Source: Colletes latitarsis
Lineage: Eukaryota > Arthropoda > Insecta > Hymenoptera > Colletidae
Assembly (NCBI RefSeq): GCF_051014445.1
Contig: NW_027488379.1
Coordinates: forward strand, 3,286,001 to 3,350,000
Direction: 5' to 3'
DNA: 64,000 nt
The notes under the pieces were generated by a model. It saw only the letters and a program-made list of their open reading frames with translations. It ran no database searches and was not told where the DNA came from. Position numbers and translations under genes: made by a program. Of the stretch, positions 1 through 12,169 are shown piece after piece. The number at the start of each line of letters is the position of its first letter. Within the stretch, counting starts at the first letter, position 1.

Positions 1-293
1 ACACGGTACCACACCGAAACAGTCAATTATACCTGGTTCGGATTAATATTTTAGAGGATAATGCCGGTTACGTCTCGGTTAGGTCTGGGATTTGTCCTCA
101 CATGGCTCGTACTTTCGCGTTTTTCGCATAATTGTTGGCCAGATCCTGGGCTTTTTCTGGGTTGGATCACGTAGTAATGTGGTACCACACTGTCAATAAA
201 AGCTGGCTGCGATTAATATTTTAGAGGATAACGCCGGGTATGTCTCGGGTAGGTCTGGGATTTGTCCTCATCTGGCTCGTAGTTTCGCGTTTA

Positions 294-3200
294 TCGCATA
301 CTTGTTGGCCAGATCCTGGCCTTTTTCTGGTTTGGATCACGTAGTAATGTGGTACCACTCTGAAACAGTCAATAGAAGCTGGTTCCGATTAGTATTTTAG
401 AGGATAACGCTGGTTATTTCTGGATTAGTTCTGGTATTTGCAATCAACTGGCTCATACATTCGCGTTTTTCGCATACTTGTTGGCCCGATCCTGGGCTTT
501 TTCTGGTTTGGATCACGTAGTATTGTGGTACCACACCGAAACAGTCAATTAAACCTGGTTGCGATTAATATTTTAGAGGATAACGCCGGTTATGTCTGGG
601 TTAGGTCTGGTATTTGCCCTCATCTGGCACGTACTTTCGCATTATTCGTATACTTGTTGGCCAGATCCTGGGCTTTCTCTGGTTTGGATCACGTAGTAAC
701 GCGGTACCACACCGAAACAGGCAATTAAACCTGGTTGCGATTACTATTTTGGAGGATAACGTCGGTTATGTCTGTGTTTGGTCTGGTATTTGCAATCATC
801 TGGCTCATACTTTTGCGTTTTTCGCACAATTGTTGGCCAGATCCTGGGTTTTTTCTGTTTTGGATCCCGTAGTAATGAGGTTCCACACCGAAACAGTCAA
901 TTAAACTGGTTGCGATTAATATTTTAGAGAATAACGCCGGTTATGTCTCGGGTAGGTCTGGGATTTGTCCTCATCTGGCTCGTACTTTCGCGTTTTTCGC
1001 ATACTTGTTGGCCAGATCCTGGCCTTTTTCTGGTTTGGATCCCGTAGTAATGTGGTTCCACACAGAAACAGTCAATTAAACCTGGTTGCGATTAATATTT
1101 TAGAGGATAACGCCGGTTATGTCTCGGTTAGGTCTGGCATTTGTCCTCATCTGGCTCGTACTTTCGCGTTTTTCGCATACTTGTGGGCCAGATCCTGGCC
1201 TTTTTCTGCTTCGGATCCCGTAGTAATGCGAGTCCACACCGAAACAGTCAATTAAACTGGTTGCGATTAATATTTTAGAGGATAATGCCGGTTATGTCTG
1301 GGTTAGGTCTGGTATTTGCCCTCACCTGGCACGTACTTTCGCATTATTCACATACTTGTTGGCTAGATCCTGGCCTTTTTCTGGTTTGGATCACGTAGTA
1401 ACGCGGTACCACACCGAAACAGTCAATTAAACCTGGTTGCGATTACTATTTTGGAGGATAACGTCGGTTATGTCTGGGTTTGGTCTGGTATTTGCAATCA
1501 TCTGGCTCATACTTTCGCGTTTTTCGCATACTTGTTGGCCAGATCCTGGGTTTTTTCTGTTTTGGGTCCCGTTGTAATGAGGTTCCACACCGAAACAGTC
1601 AATTAAACTGGTTGCGATTAATATTTTAGAGAATAACGCCGGCTACGTCTCGGGTAGGTCTGGGATTTGTCCTCATCTGTCTCGTACTTTCGCGTTTTTC
1701 GCATACTTGTTGGCCAGATCCTGGCCCTTCTCTGGTTTGGATCACGTAGTAATGTGGTACCACACTGAAACAGTCAATAGAAGCTGGTTTCGCTTTGTAT
1801 TTTAGAGGATAACGCTGGCTATGCCTGGGTTAGTTCTGGTATTTGCAATCATCTGGCTCATACCTTCGCGGTTTTCGCATACTTGTTGTCCAGATCCTGG
1901 CCTTTTTCTGGATTGGATCACGTAGTAATGCGGTACCACACCGAAACAGTCAATTAAACCTGGTTGCGATTACTATTTTGGAGGACAACGTCGGTTATGT
2001 CTGTGTTTGGTCTGGTATTTGCAACCATCTGGCACATACTTTCGCGTTTTTCGCATACTTGTTGGCCAGATCCTGGGTTTTTTCTGTTTTGGATCCCGTA
2101 GTAATGAGGTTCCACACCGAAACAGTCAATTAAAACTGGTTGCGATTAATATTTTAGAGGATAACGCCGGTTATGTCTGGGTTAGGTCTGGTATTCGCCA
2201 TCATCTGGCACGTACTTTCGCATTATTCGTATACTTGTTGGCCAGATCCTGGCCTTTTTCTGGTTTGGATCACGCAGTAACGCGGTACCACACCGAAACA
2301 GTCAATTAAACCTGGTTGCGATTACTATTTTGGAGGATAACGTCGGTTATGTCTGTGTTTGGTCTGGTATTTGCAACCATCTGGCTCATACTTCCGCGTT
2401 TTTCGCATACTTGTTGGCCAGATCCTGGGTTTTTTCTGTTTTGGATCACGTAGTAATGAGGTTCCACACCGAAACAGTCAATTAAACTGGTTGCGATTAA
2501 TATTTTAGAGAATAACGCCGGTTATGTCTCGGGTAGGTCTGGGATTTGTCCTCATCTGGCTCGTACTTTCGCGTTTTTCGCATACTTGTTGGCCAGATCC
2601 AGGCCTTTTTCTGGTTTGGGTCCCGTAGTAATGTGGTTCCACACCGAAACAGTCAATTAAACCTGGTTGCGATTAATATTTCAGAGGATTACGCCGGTTA
2701 TGTCTGGGTTAGGTCTGGTATTCGCCATCATCTGGCACGTACTTTCGCATTATTCGTATACTTGTTGGCCAGATCCTGGCCTTTTTCTGGTTTGGATCAC
2801 GTAGCAACGCGGTACCACACCGAAACAGTCAATTAAACCTGGTTGCGATTACTATTTTGGAGGATAACGTCGGTTATGTCTGTGTTTGGTCTGGTATTTG
2901 CAACCATCTGGCTCATACTTTCGCGTTTTTCGCATACTTGTTGGCCAGATCCTGGGTTTTTTCTGTTTTGGATCCCGTAGTAATGAGGTTCCACACCGAA
3001 ACAGTCAATTAATCTGGTTGCGATTAATATTTTAGAGAATAACGCCGGCTACGTCTTGGGTAGGTCTGGGATTTGTCCTCATCTAGCTCGTACTTTCGCG
3101 TTTTTCGCATACTTGTTGGCCAGATCCTGGCCCTTCTCTGGTTTGGATCAGGTAGTAATGTGGTACCACACTGAAACAGTCAATAGAAGCTGGTTTCGCT

Positions 3201-3631
3201 TTGTATTTTAGAGGATAACGCTGGTTATGCCTGGGTTAGTTCTGGTATTTGCAATCATCTGGCTCATACTTTCGCGTTTTTCGCATACTTGTTGGCCAGA
3301 TCCTGGGTTTTTTCTGTTTTGGGTCCCGTTGTAATGAGGTTGCACACCGAAACAGTCAATTAAACTGGTTGCGATTAATATTTTAGAGAATAACGCCGGC
3401 TACGTCTCGGGTAGGTCTGGGATTTGTCCTCATCTGTCTCGTACTTTCGCGTTTTTCGCATACTTGTTGGCCAGATCCTGGCCCTTCCCTGGTTTGGATC
3501 ACGTAGTAATGTGGTACCACACTGAAACAGTCAATAGAAGCTGGTTTCACTTTGTATTTTAGAGGATAACGCTGGCTATGCCTGGGTTAGTTCTGGTATT
3601 TGCAATAATCTGGCTCATACCTTCGCGGTTT
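294..3631 (+). repeat. 3,338-bp higher-order repeat, copy 1 (19 monomers)
   Basis: From about 294 the sequence matches that lying 3,338 bp downstream, base for base apart from rare substitutions (for example ACGTCTCGG near 1647 against ATGTCTCGG near 4985, and CCGCGTTT near 2394 against CCGCATTT near 5732). The unit equals 19 monomers of about 175.7 bp. Upstream of 294 the match is lost, so the left duplication breakpoint lies in or next to the TCGCATACTTG segment of a monomer. Much of the same unit appears again in block A2 (about 15500-18580). Confidence 0.9.
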
Positions 3632-6600
3632 TCGCATACTTGTTGGCCAGATCCTGGCCTTTTTCTGGTTTGGATCACGTAGTAATGTGGTACCACTCTG
3701 AAACAGTCAATAGAAGCTGGTTCCGATTAGTATTTTAGAGGATAACGCTGGTTATTTCTGGATTAGTTCTGGTATTTGCAATCAACTGGCTCATACATTC
3801 GCGTTTTTCGCATACTTGTTGGCCCGATCCTGGGCTTTTTCTGGTTTGGATCACGTAGTATTGTGGTACCACACCGAAACAGTCAATTAAACCTGGTTGC
3901 GATTAATATTTTAGAGGATAACGCCGGTTATGTCTGGGTTAGGTCTGGTATTTGCCCTCATCTGGCACGTACTTTCGCATTATTCGTATACTTGTTGGCC
4001 AGATCCTGGGCTTTCTCTGGTTTGGATCACGTAGTAACGCGGTACCACACCGAAACAGGCAATTAAACCTGGTTGCGATTACTATTTTGGAGGATAACGT
4101 CGGTTATGTCTGTGTTTGGTCTGGTATTTGCAATCATCTGGCTCATACTTTTGCGTTTTTCGCACAATTGTTGGCCAGATCCTGGGTTTTTTCTGTTTTG
4201 GATCCCGTAGTAATGAGGTTCCACACCGAAACAGTCAATTAAACTGGTTGCGATTAATATTTTAGAGAATAACGCCGGTTATGTCTCGGGTAGGTCTGGG
4301 ATTTGTCCTCATCTGGCTCGTACTTTCGCGTTTTTCGCATACTTGTTGGCCAGATCCTGGCCTTTTTCTGGTTTGGATCCCGTAGTAATGTGGTTCCACA
4401 CAGAAACAGTCAATTAAACCTGGTTGCGATTAATATTTTAGAGGATAACGCCGGTTATGTCTCGGTTAGGTCTGGCATTTGTCCTCATCTGGCTCGTACT
4501 TTCGCGTTTTTCGCATACTTGTGGGCCAGATCCTGGCCTTTTTCTGCTTCGGATCCCGTAGTAATGCGAGTCCACACCGAAACAGTCAATTAAACTGGTT
4601 GCGATTAATATTTTAGAGGATAATGCCGGTTATGTCTGGGTTAGGTCTGGTATTTGCCCTCACCTGGCACGTACTTTCGCATTATTCACATACTTGTTGG
4701 CTAGATCCTGGCCTTTTTCTGGTTTGGATCACGTAGTAACGCGGTACCACACCGAAACAGTCAATTAAACCTGGTTGCGATTACTATTTTGGAGGATAAC
4801 GTCGGTTATGTCTGGGTTTGGTCTGGTATTTGCAATCATCTGGCTCATACTTTCGCGTTTTTCGCATACTTGTTGGCCAGATCCTGGGTTTTTTCTGTTT
4901 TGGGTCCCGTTGTAATGAGGTTCCACACCGAAACAGTCAATTAAACTGGTTGCGATTAATATTTTAGAGAATAACGCCGGCTATGTCTCGGGTAGGTCTG
5001 GGATTTGTCCTCATCTGTCTCGTACTTTCGCGTTTTTCGCATACTTGTTGGCCAGATCCTGGCCCTTCTCTGGTTTGGATCACGTAGTAATGTGGTACCA
5101 CACTGAAACAGTCAATAGAAGCTGGTTTCGCTTTGTATTTTAGAGGATAACGCTGGCTATGCCTGGGTTAGTTCTGGTATTTGCAATCATCTGGCTCATA
5201 CCTTCGCGGTTTTCGCATACTTGTTGTCCAGATCCTGGCCTTTTTCTGGATTGGATCACGTAGTAATGCGGTACCACACCGAAACAGTCAATTAAACCTG
5301 GTTGCGATTACTATTTTGGAGGACAACGTCGGTTATGTCTGTGTTTGGTCTGGTATTTGCAACCATCTGGCACATACTTTCGCGTTTTTCGCATACTTGT
5401 TGGCCAGATCCTGGGTTTTTTCTGTTTTGGATCCCGTAGTAATGAGGTTCCACACCGAAACAGTCAATTAAAACTGGTTGCGATTAATATTTTAGAGGAT
5501 AACGCCGGTTATGTCTGGGTTAGGTCTGGTATTCGCCATCATCTGGCACGTACTTTCGCATTATTCGTATACTTGTTGGCCAGATCCTGGCCTTTTTCTG
5601 GTTTGGATCACGCAGTAACGCGGTACCACACCGAAACAGTCAATTAAACCTGGTTGCGATTACTATTTTGGAGGATAACGTCGGTTATGTCTGTGTTTGG
5701 TCTGGTATTTGCAACCATCTGGCTCATACTTCCGCATTTTTCGCATACTTGTTGGCCAGATCCTGGGTTTTTTCTGTTTTGGATCACGTAGTAATGAGGT
5801 TCCACACCGAAACAGTCAATTAAACTGGTTGCGATTAATATTTTAGAGAATAACGCCGGTTATGTCTCGGGTAGGTCTGGGATTTGTCCTCATCTGGCTC
5901 GTACTTTCGCGTTTTTCGCATACTTGTTGGCCAGATCCAGGCCTTTTTCTGGTTTGGGTCCCGTAGTAATGTGGTTCCACACCGAAACAGTCAATTAAAC
6001 CTGGTTGCGATTAATATTTCAGAGGATTACGCCGGTTATGTCTGGGTTAGGTCTGGTATTCGCCATCATCTGGCACGTACTTTCGCATTATTCGTATACT
6101 TGTTGGCCAGATCCTGGCCTTTTTCTGGTTTGGATCACGTAGCAACGCGGTACCACACCGAAACAGTCAATTAAACCTGGTTGCGATTACTATTTTGGAG
6201 GATAACGTCGGTTATGTCTGTGTTTGGTCTGGTATTTGCAACCATCTGGCTCATACTTTCGCGTTTTTCGCATACTTGTTGGCCAGATCCTGGGTTTTTT
6301 CTGTTTTGGATCCCGTAGTAATGAGGTTCCACACCGAAACAGTCAATTAATCTGGTTGCGATTAATATTTTAGAGAATAACGCCGGCTACGTCTTGGGTA
6401 GGTCTGGGATTTGTCCTCATCTAGCTCGTACTTTCGCGTTTTTCGCATACTTGTTGGCCAGATCCTGGCCCTTCTCTGGTTTGGATCAGGTAGTAATGTG
6501 GTACCACACTGAAACAGTCAATAGAAGCTGGTTTCGCTTTGTATTTTAGAGGATAACGCTGGTTATGCCTGGGTTAGTTCTGGTATTTGCAATCATCTGG

Positions 6601-7004
6601 CTCATACTTTCGCGTTTTTCGCATACTTGTTGGCCAGATCCTGGGTTTTTTCTGTTTTGGGTCCCGTTGTAATGAGGTTGCACACCGAAACAGTCAATTA
6701 AACTGGTTGCGATTAATATTTTAGAGAATAACGCCGGCTACGTCTCGGGTAGGTCTGGGATTTGTCCTCATCTGTCTCGTACTTTCGCGTTTTTCGCATA
6801 CTTGTTGGCCAGATCCTGGCCCTTCCCTGGTTTGGATCACGTAGTAATGTGGTACCACACTGAAACAGTCAATAGAAGCTGGTTTCACTTTGTATTTTAG
6901 AGGATAACGCTGGCTATGCCTGGGTTAGTTCTGGTATTTGCAATAATCTGGCTCATACCTTCGCGGTTTTCGCATACTTGTTGGCCAGATCCTGGCCTTT
7001 TTCT
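3632..7004 (+). repeat. 3,338-bp higher-order repeat, copy 2
   Basis: This is the second tandem copy of the 19-monomer unit. The match to copy 1 at an offset of 3,338 bp holds through 7004 and breaks at 7005, where TTTTTCTGG becomes TTTTTCTAG. The near identity over more than 3.3 kb implies a recent tandem duplication or homogenisation. A collapse or expansion error in the assembly is the main alternative. Confidence 0.9.
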
Positions 7005-7340
7005 AGTTTGGATCCCGTAGTAACGCGGTACCACACCGAAACAAAACCTGGTTCGGATTAATATTTTAGAGGATAACGCCGGTTATGTCTCGGTTAGGTC
7101 TGGGATTTGTCCTCATCTGGCTCGTACTTTCGCGTTTTTCGCATACTTGTTGGCCAGATCCTGGCCTTTTTCTAGTTTGGATCCCGTAGTAACGCGGTAC
7201 CACACCGAAACAAAACCTGGTTCGGATTAATATTTTAGAGGATAACGCCGGTTATGTCTCGGTTAGGTCTGGGATTTGTCCTCATCTGGCTCGTACTTTC
7301 GCGTTTTTCGCATACTTGTTGGCCAGATCCTGGCCTTTTT
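7005..7340 (+). repeat. Pair of shortened 169-bp A monomers
   Basis: Two consecutive monomers carry the same 7-base deletion: GAAACAGTCAATTAAACC is reduced to GAAACAAAACC, at about 7041 and 7210, exactly 169 bp apart. Both also have TTCGGATTAAT in place of TTGCGATTAAT. The pair recurs in block A2 at about 18811 and 18980. I do not find it in block A3, which is one sign that the superunit copies differ in content. Confidence 0.85.
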
Positions 7341-7840
7341 CTGCTGTGGATCCCGTAGTAATGAGAGTCCACACCGAAGCAGTCAATTAAACTGGTTGCG
7401 ATTAATATTTTAGAGGATAACGCCGGTTATGTCTCGGATAGGTCTGGCATTTGTCCTCATCTGGCTCGTACTTTCGCGTTTTTCGCATACTTGTTGGCCA
7501 GATCCTGGCCCTTCTCTGGTTTGGATCACGTAGTAATGAGAGTCCACACCGAAGCAGTCAATTAAACTGGTTGCGATTAATATTTTAGAGGATAACGCCG
7601 GTTATGTCTCGGATAGGTCTGGCATTTGTCCTCATCTGGCTCGTACTTTCGCGTTTTTCGCATACTTGTTGGCCAGATCCTGGCCTTTTTCTGCTGTGGA
7701 TCCCGTAGTAATGAGAGTCCACACCGAAGCAGTCAATTAAACTGGTTGCGATTAATATTTTAGAGGATAACGCCGGTTATGTCTCGGATAGGTCTGGCAT
7801 TTGTCCTCATCTGGCTCGTACTTTCGCGTTTTTCGCATAC
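7341..7840 (+). repeat. A-family dimer tandem (~350 bp)
   Basis: Monomers with CTGCTGTGGATCCCG (7341 and 7691) alternate with one carrying CCCTTCTCTGGTTTGG (about 7510), giving a dimer of about 350 bp. All of them have the shared variant GAGAGTCCACACCGAAGCAG. The same arrangement is present in A2 (CTGCTGTGG at 19111 and 19461), while A3 has only one such monomer (30894). Confidence 0.8.
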
Positions 7841-9660
7841 TTGTTTGCCAGATCCTGGGTTTTTTCTGTTTTGGGGGCGTGGTAATGAGGTTCCACACCG
7901 AAACAGTCAATTAAACTGGTTGCGATTAATATTTTAGAGAATAATGCCGGCTACGTCTCGGGTAGGTCTGGGATTTGTCCTCATCTGGCTCGTACTTTCG
8001 CGTTTTTCGCATACTTGTTGGCCAGATCCTGGCCCTTCTCTGGTTTGGATCACGTAGTAATGTGGTACCACACTGAAACAGTCAATAGAAGCTGGTTTCG
8101 CTTTGCATTTTAGAGGATAACGCTGGTTATGCCTGGGTTAGTTCTGGTATTTGCAATCATCTGGCTCATACTTTCGCGATTTTCGCATACTTGTTGTCCA
8201 GATCCTGGGTTTTTTCTGGTTTGGATCCCGTAGTAATGAGGTTCCACAACGAGACAGTCAATTAAAGTGGTTGCGATTAATACTTTAGAGGATAACGCCT
8301 GTTATCTCTCGGGTAGGTCTGGGATTTGTCCTCATCTGGCCAGGACTTTCGCGTTTTTCGCATACTTGTTGGCCAGATCCTGGCCTTTTTCTGGCTTGGA
8401 CCACGTAGTAATGTGGTACCACACAGAAACAGTGAATTAAACCTGGTTGCGAATAATATTTTAGAGGATAACGCTGGTTAAGTCTGGGATAGTTCTGGTA
8501 TTTGCAATCATCTGGCTCGTACTTTCGCATTTCTCGCTTACTTGTTGGCCTGATCATAGCCATTTTCTGGTTTGGATCACGGACTAATGTGGTACCACAC
8601 CGAATCTGTCAATTAAACCTGGTTGCGATTACTATTTTGGAGGATAACGTCGGTTATGTCTGGGTTTGGTCTGGTATTTGCAATCATCTGTCTCATACTT
8701 TCGCGGTTTTCGCATACTCGTTGGCCAGACCCTGGCCTTTTTCTGCTTTGGATCCCGTAGTCATGAGAGTCCACACCGAAACAGTCAATTAAACTGGTTG
8801 CGATTAATATTTTAGAGGATAACGCCGGTTATGTCTGGGTTAGGTCTGGTATTTGCCCTCATCTGGCACGTACTTTCGCATTATTCGCACACTTGTTGCC
8901 CAGCTCCTGACCTTTTTCTGGTTTGGTCCACGTAGTAAAGCGGTACCACACCGAAACAGTCAATTAAACCTGGTTGCAATTACTATTTTGCAGGATAACG
9001 TCGGTTATGTCTCGGTTAGGTCTGGGATTTGCCCTCATCTGGCTCGTACTTTCTCGTTTTTCGTATACTTGTTGGTCAGATCCTGGCCTTTTTCTGGTTT
9101 GGATCACGTAGTAACGCGGTACCACACCGAAACAGTCAATTAAACCTGGTTGCGATTAATATTTTAGAGGATAACGCCGGTTATGTCTCGGTTAGGTCTG
9201 GGATTTGCCCTCATCTGGCTCGTAGTTTCGCATTTTTCGCATACTTGTTGGCCAGATCCTGGCCTTTTTCTGGATTGAATCACGTAGTAACGCGGTACCA
9301 CACCGAAACAGTCAATTGGACCTGGTTGCGATTACTATTTTGGAGGATGACGCCAGTTATGTCTGGGTTTGGTCTGGTATTTGCCCTCATCCGGCTCGTA
9401 CTTTCGCGTTTTTCGCATTGTTGTTGGCCAGATCCTGGGTTTTTTCTGGTTTGGATCACGTAGTAATGTGGTACCACACTGAGACAGTCTATAGAAGCTG
9501 GTTCTGATTAGTATTTTAGAGGGCAACGCCGGTTATGTCTCGGTTAGGTCTGGCATTTCTCCTCATCTGGCTCGTACCTTCGCGTTTTTCGCATACTTGT
9601 TGGCCAGATCCTGGCCATCTTCTGGTTTGGATCACATAGTAATGTGGTACCACACTGAAA
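7841..9660 (+). repeat. Distal part of block A1, conserved in A2 and A3
   Basis: This run of about ten more heterogeneous A monomers is repeated at +11,770 in A2 (about 19611-21430) and again 11,432 bp further on in A3 (about 31043-32862). A diagnostic variant, TTTTGGGGGCGTGG in place of TTTTGGATCCCGTAG, marks its left part in all three copies (about 7870, 19640 and 31075). Only rare differences separate copies 1 and 2, for example CCACGTAG near 8930 against CCACGCAG near 20700, and GTACCACACC near 9296 against GTACAACACC near 21066. Confidence 0.85.
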
Positions 9661-9727
9661 CATTCAATGAAACCTGGTCTTGATAAATATTTTAGAGGAT
9701 AACGCATGTTAGGTCTGGGTTAGGTCT

Positions 9728-11312
9728 AGGATTTGCCCCCATCAGGCTCATACTTTCGCGTTTTTCACATACTTGTTGAACAGATCCTGGGTTTTTTCTG
9801 GTTTGGGTCACGTAGTAATGTGGTACTACACTGAAACAGTCGATTAAACCAGGTTTCGATCAATATTTTTGAGGATAACGCATGTTAGGTCTAGGTTAGG
9901 CCTGGGATTTTCACTCATCAGACACATACTTTCGCATTCTTCACATACTTGTTGAACGGATCCTGGGTTTTTTCTGGTATGGATCACGTAGTAATGTGGG
10001 ACCACACTGAAACAGTCAATTAAACCTGGTTTCGATCAATATTTTAGAGAATAATTCATGTTAGGTCTAGGTTAGGTCTGGGATTTGCTCTCATCAGGCT
10101 CATTCTTTCGCATATTTCTCATACTTGATGGCTAGATCCTGGGCTTTTTCTGGATTGCATCACGTAGTAATGAAGTACAACACTGAACCAGTCAATTAAA
10201 CCTGATTTCCATCAATATCTTAGAGGACAACGCAAGTTAGGTCTGGGATAGGTCTGGGATTTGCCCCCATCAGGCTCATACTTTCGCGTTTTTCACATAC
10301 TTGTTGAACAAATCCTGGGTTTTTTCTGGTTTGGGTCACGTAGTAATGTGGTACTACACTGAAACAGTCGATTAAACCAGGTTTCGATCAATATTTTTGA
10401 GGATAACGCATGTTAGGTCTAGGTTAGGCCTGGGATTTTCACTCATCAGACACATACTTTCGCATTCTTCACATACTTGTTGAACGGATCCTGGGTTTTT
10501 TCTGGTATGGATCACGTAGTAATGTGGGACCACACTGAAACAGTCAATTAAACCTGGTTTCGATCAATATTTTAGAGAATAATTCATGTTAGGTCTAGGT
10601 TAGGTCTGGGATTTGCTCTCATCAGGCTCATTCTTTCGCATATTTCTCATACTTGATGGCTAGATCCTGGGCTTTTTCTGGATTGCATCACGTAGTAATG
10701 AAGTACAACACTGAACCAGTCAATTAAACCTGATTTCCATCAATATCTTAGAGGACAACGCAAGTTAGGTCTGGGATAGGTCTGGGATTTGCCCCCATCA
10801 GGCTCATACTTTCGCGTTTTTCACATACTTGTTGAACAAATCCTGGGTTTTTTCTGGTTTGGGTCACGTAGTAATGTGGTACTACACTGAAACAGTCGAT
10901 TAAACCAGGTTTCGATCAATATTTTTGAGGATAACGCATGTTAGGTCTAGGTTAGGCCTGGGATTTTCACTCATCAAACACATACTTTCGCATTCTTCAC
11001 ATACTTGTTGAACGGATCCTGGGTTTTTTCTGGTTTGGATCACGTAGTAATGTGGGACCACACTGAAACAGTCAATTAAACCTGGTTTCGATCAATATTT
11101 TAGAGAATAATTCATGTTAGGTCTAGGTTAGGTCTGGGATTTGCTCTCATCAGGCTCATTCTTTCGCATATTTCTCATACTTGATGGCTAGATCCTGGGC
11201 TTTTTCTGGATTGCATCACGTAGTAATGAAGTACAACACTGAACCAGTCAATTAAACCTGATTTCCATCAATATCTTAGAGGACAACGCAAGTTAGGTCT
11301 GGGATAGGTCTG
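9728..11312 (+). repeat. 528-bp trimer HOR, three tandem copies
   Basis: Three consecutive 528-bp units, each of three 176-bp monomers, occur here with offsets of exactly 528 bp; the GCCTGGGATTTTCACTC segment, for example, has its CCTGGG at 9901, 10429 and 10957. One monomer of each trimer carries AGTACAACACTGAACCAG, a variant found only in this repeat. The homologous regions of B2 (about 21850-22906) and B3 (about 33281-34337) have two copies each. The copies are nearly identical; the third has CATCAAACACATAC and TGGTTTGG where the first two have CATCAGACACATAC and TGGTATGG. Confidence 0.9.
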
Positions 11313-12169
11313 GGATTTGCCCTCATCAGGCTCATACTTTCGCGTTTTTCACATACTTGTCGAACAGATCCTGGGTATTTTCTGGTTTGGATCACGTAGT
11401 AGTGTGGTACCACACTGAAACAGTCCATTAAACCTGGTTTGGATCAATATTTTAGAGGATAACGCATGTTAGGTCTAGGTTAGGTCTGGGATTTTCACTC
11501 ATCAGACTCATACTTTCGCATTCTTCACATACTTGTTGAACGGATCCTGGGTTTTTTTCTGGTTTGGATCACGTAGTAATGTGGAACCACACTGAAACAA
11601 TCAATTAAACAAGGTCTTTATAAATATTTTAGAGGGTAACGCATGTTAGGTCTAGGTTAGGCCTGGGATTTTCACTCATCCGACTCATACTTTCGCATTC
11701 TTCACACACTTGTTGAGCGGATCCTGGGTTTTGCTGGTTTGGATCACGTAGTAATGTGGGACCACACTGAAACAATCAATTAAACCTGGTCTTGATAAAT
11801 ATTTTAGAGGACACCGTATGTTAGGTCTGGGTTAGGTCTAGGATTTGCCCTCATCAGGCTCATACTTTCGCATATTTTTCATACTTCATGGCTAGATCCT
11901 GGGCTATTTCTGGATTGGATCACGTAGTAATGTGGTACCACACTGAAACATTCCATTAAACCTGGTTTCGATCAATATTTTACACAATAACTCATGTTAG
12001 GTCTAGGTTAGGTCTGGGATCTGCCCTCATCAGGTTCATATTTTCGCATATTTCTCATACTTCATGGCTAGATCCTGGGCTATTTCTGGATTGGATCACG
12101 TAGTAATGTGGTACTACACTGAAACAGTCAATTAAACCTGGTTTCGCTCAATATTTTAGAAGATAACGC

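Larger units (their letters stand above)
1..9660 (+). repeat. Satellite block A1 (family A monomers, ~176 bp)
   Basis: About 55 head-to-tail monomers of roughly 175-176 bp fill this stretch with no other sequence between them. Family A is recognised by GCCGGTTATGTCTCGG after GATAAC, CATCTGGCTCGTAC in the middle, GTTGGCCAGATCC and CCTGGTTGCGATTAATATT. Monomers within the block differ from one another at many positions, but long multi-monomer segments recur almost identically (294-7004, and again in A2 and A3). The block starts outside the window. Open frames of about 96 codons recur because some monomers lack stops in one frame. As 176 is not a multiple of 3, each repeat shifts the frame, so I do not regard them as genes. 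Chromosomal location is not shown; centromeric, pericentromeric and subtelomeric arrays are all possible. Confidence 0.93.

Noticed and set aside
438..9477. Many overlapping open frames of 63-144 codons in the satellite, sharing similar protein sequences
   Set aside because: They recur with the monomer, overlap each other in different frames, and change frame at each 176-bp repeat. There is no start context, codon pattern or recognisable domain. Long frames exist only because some monomers lack stops in one frame.
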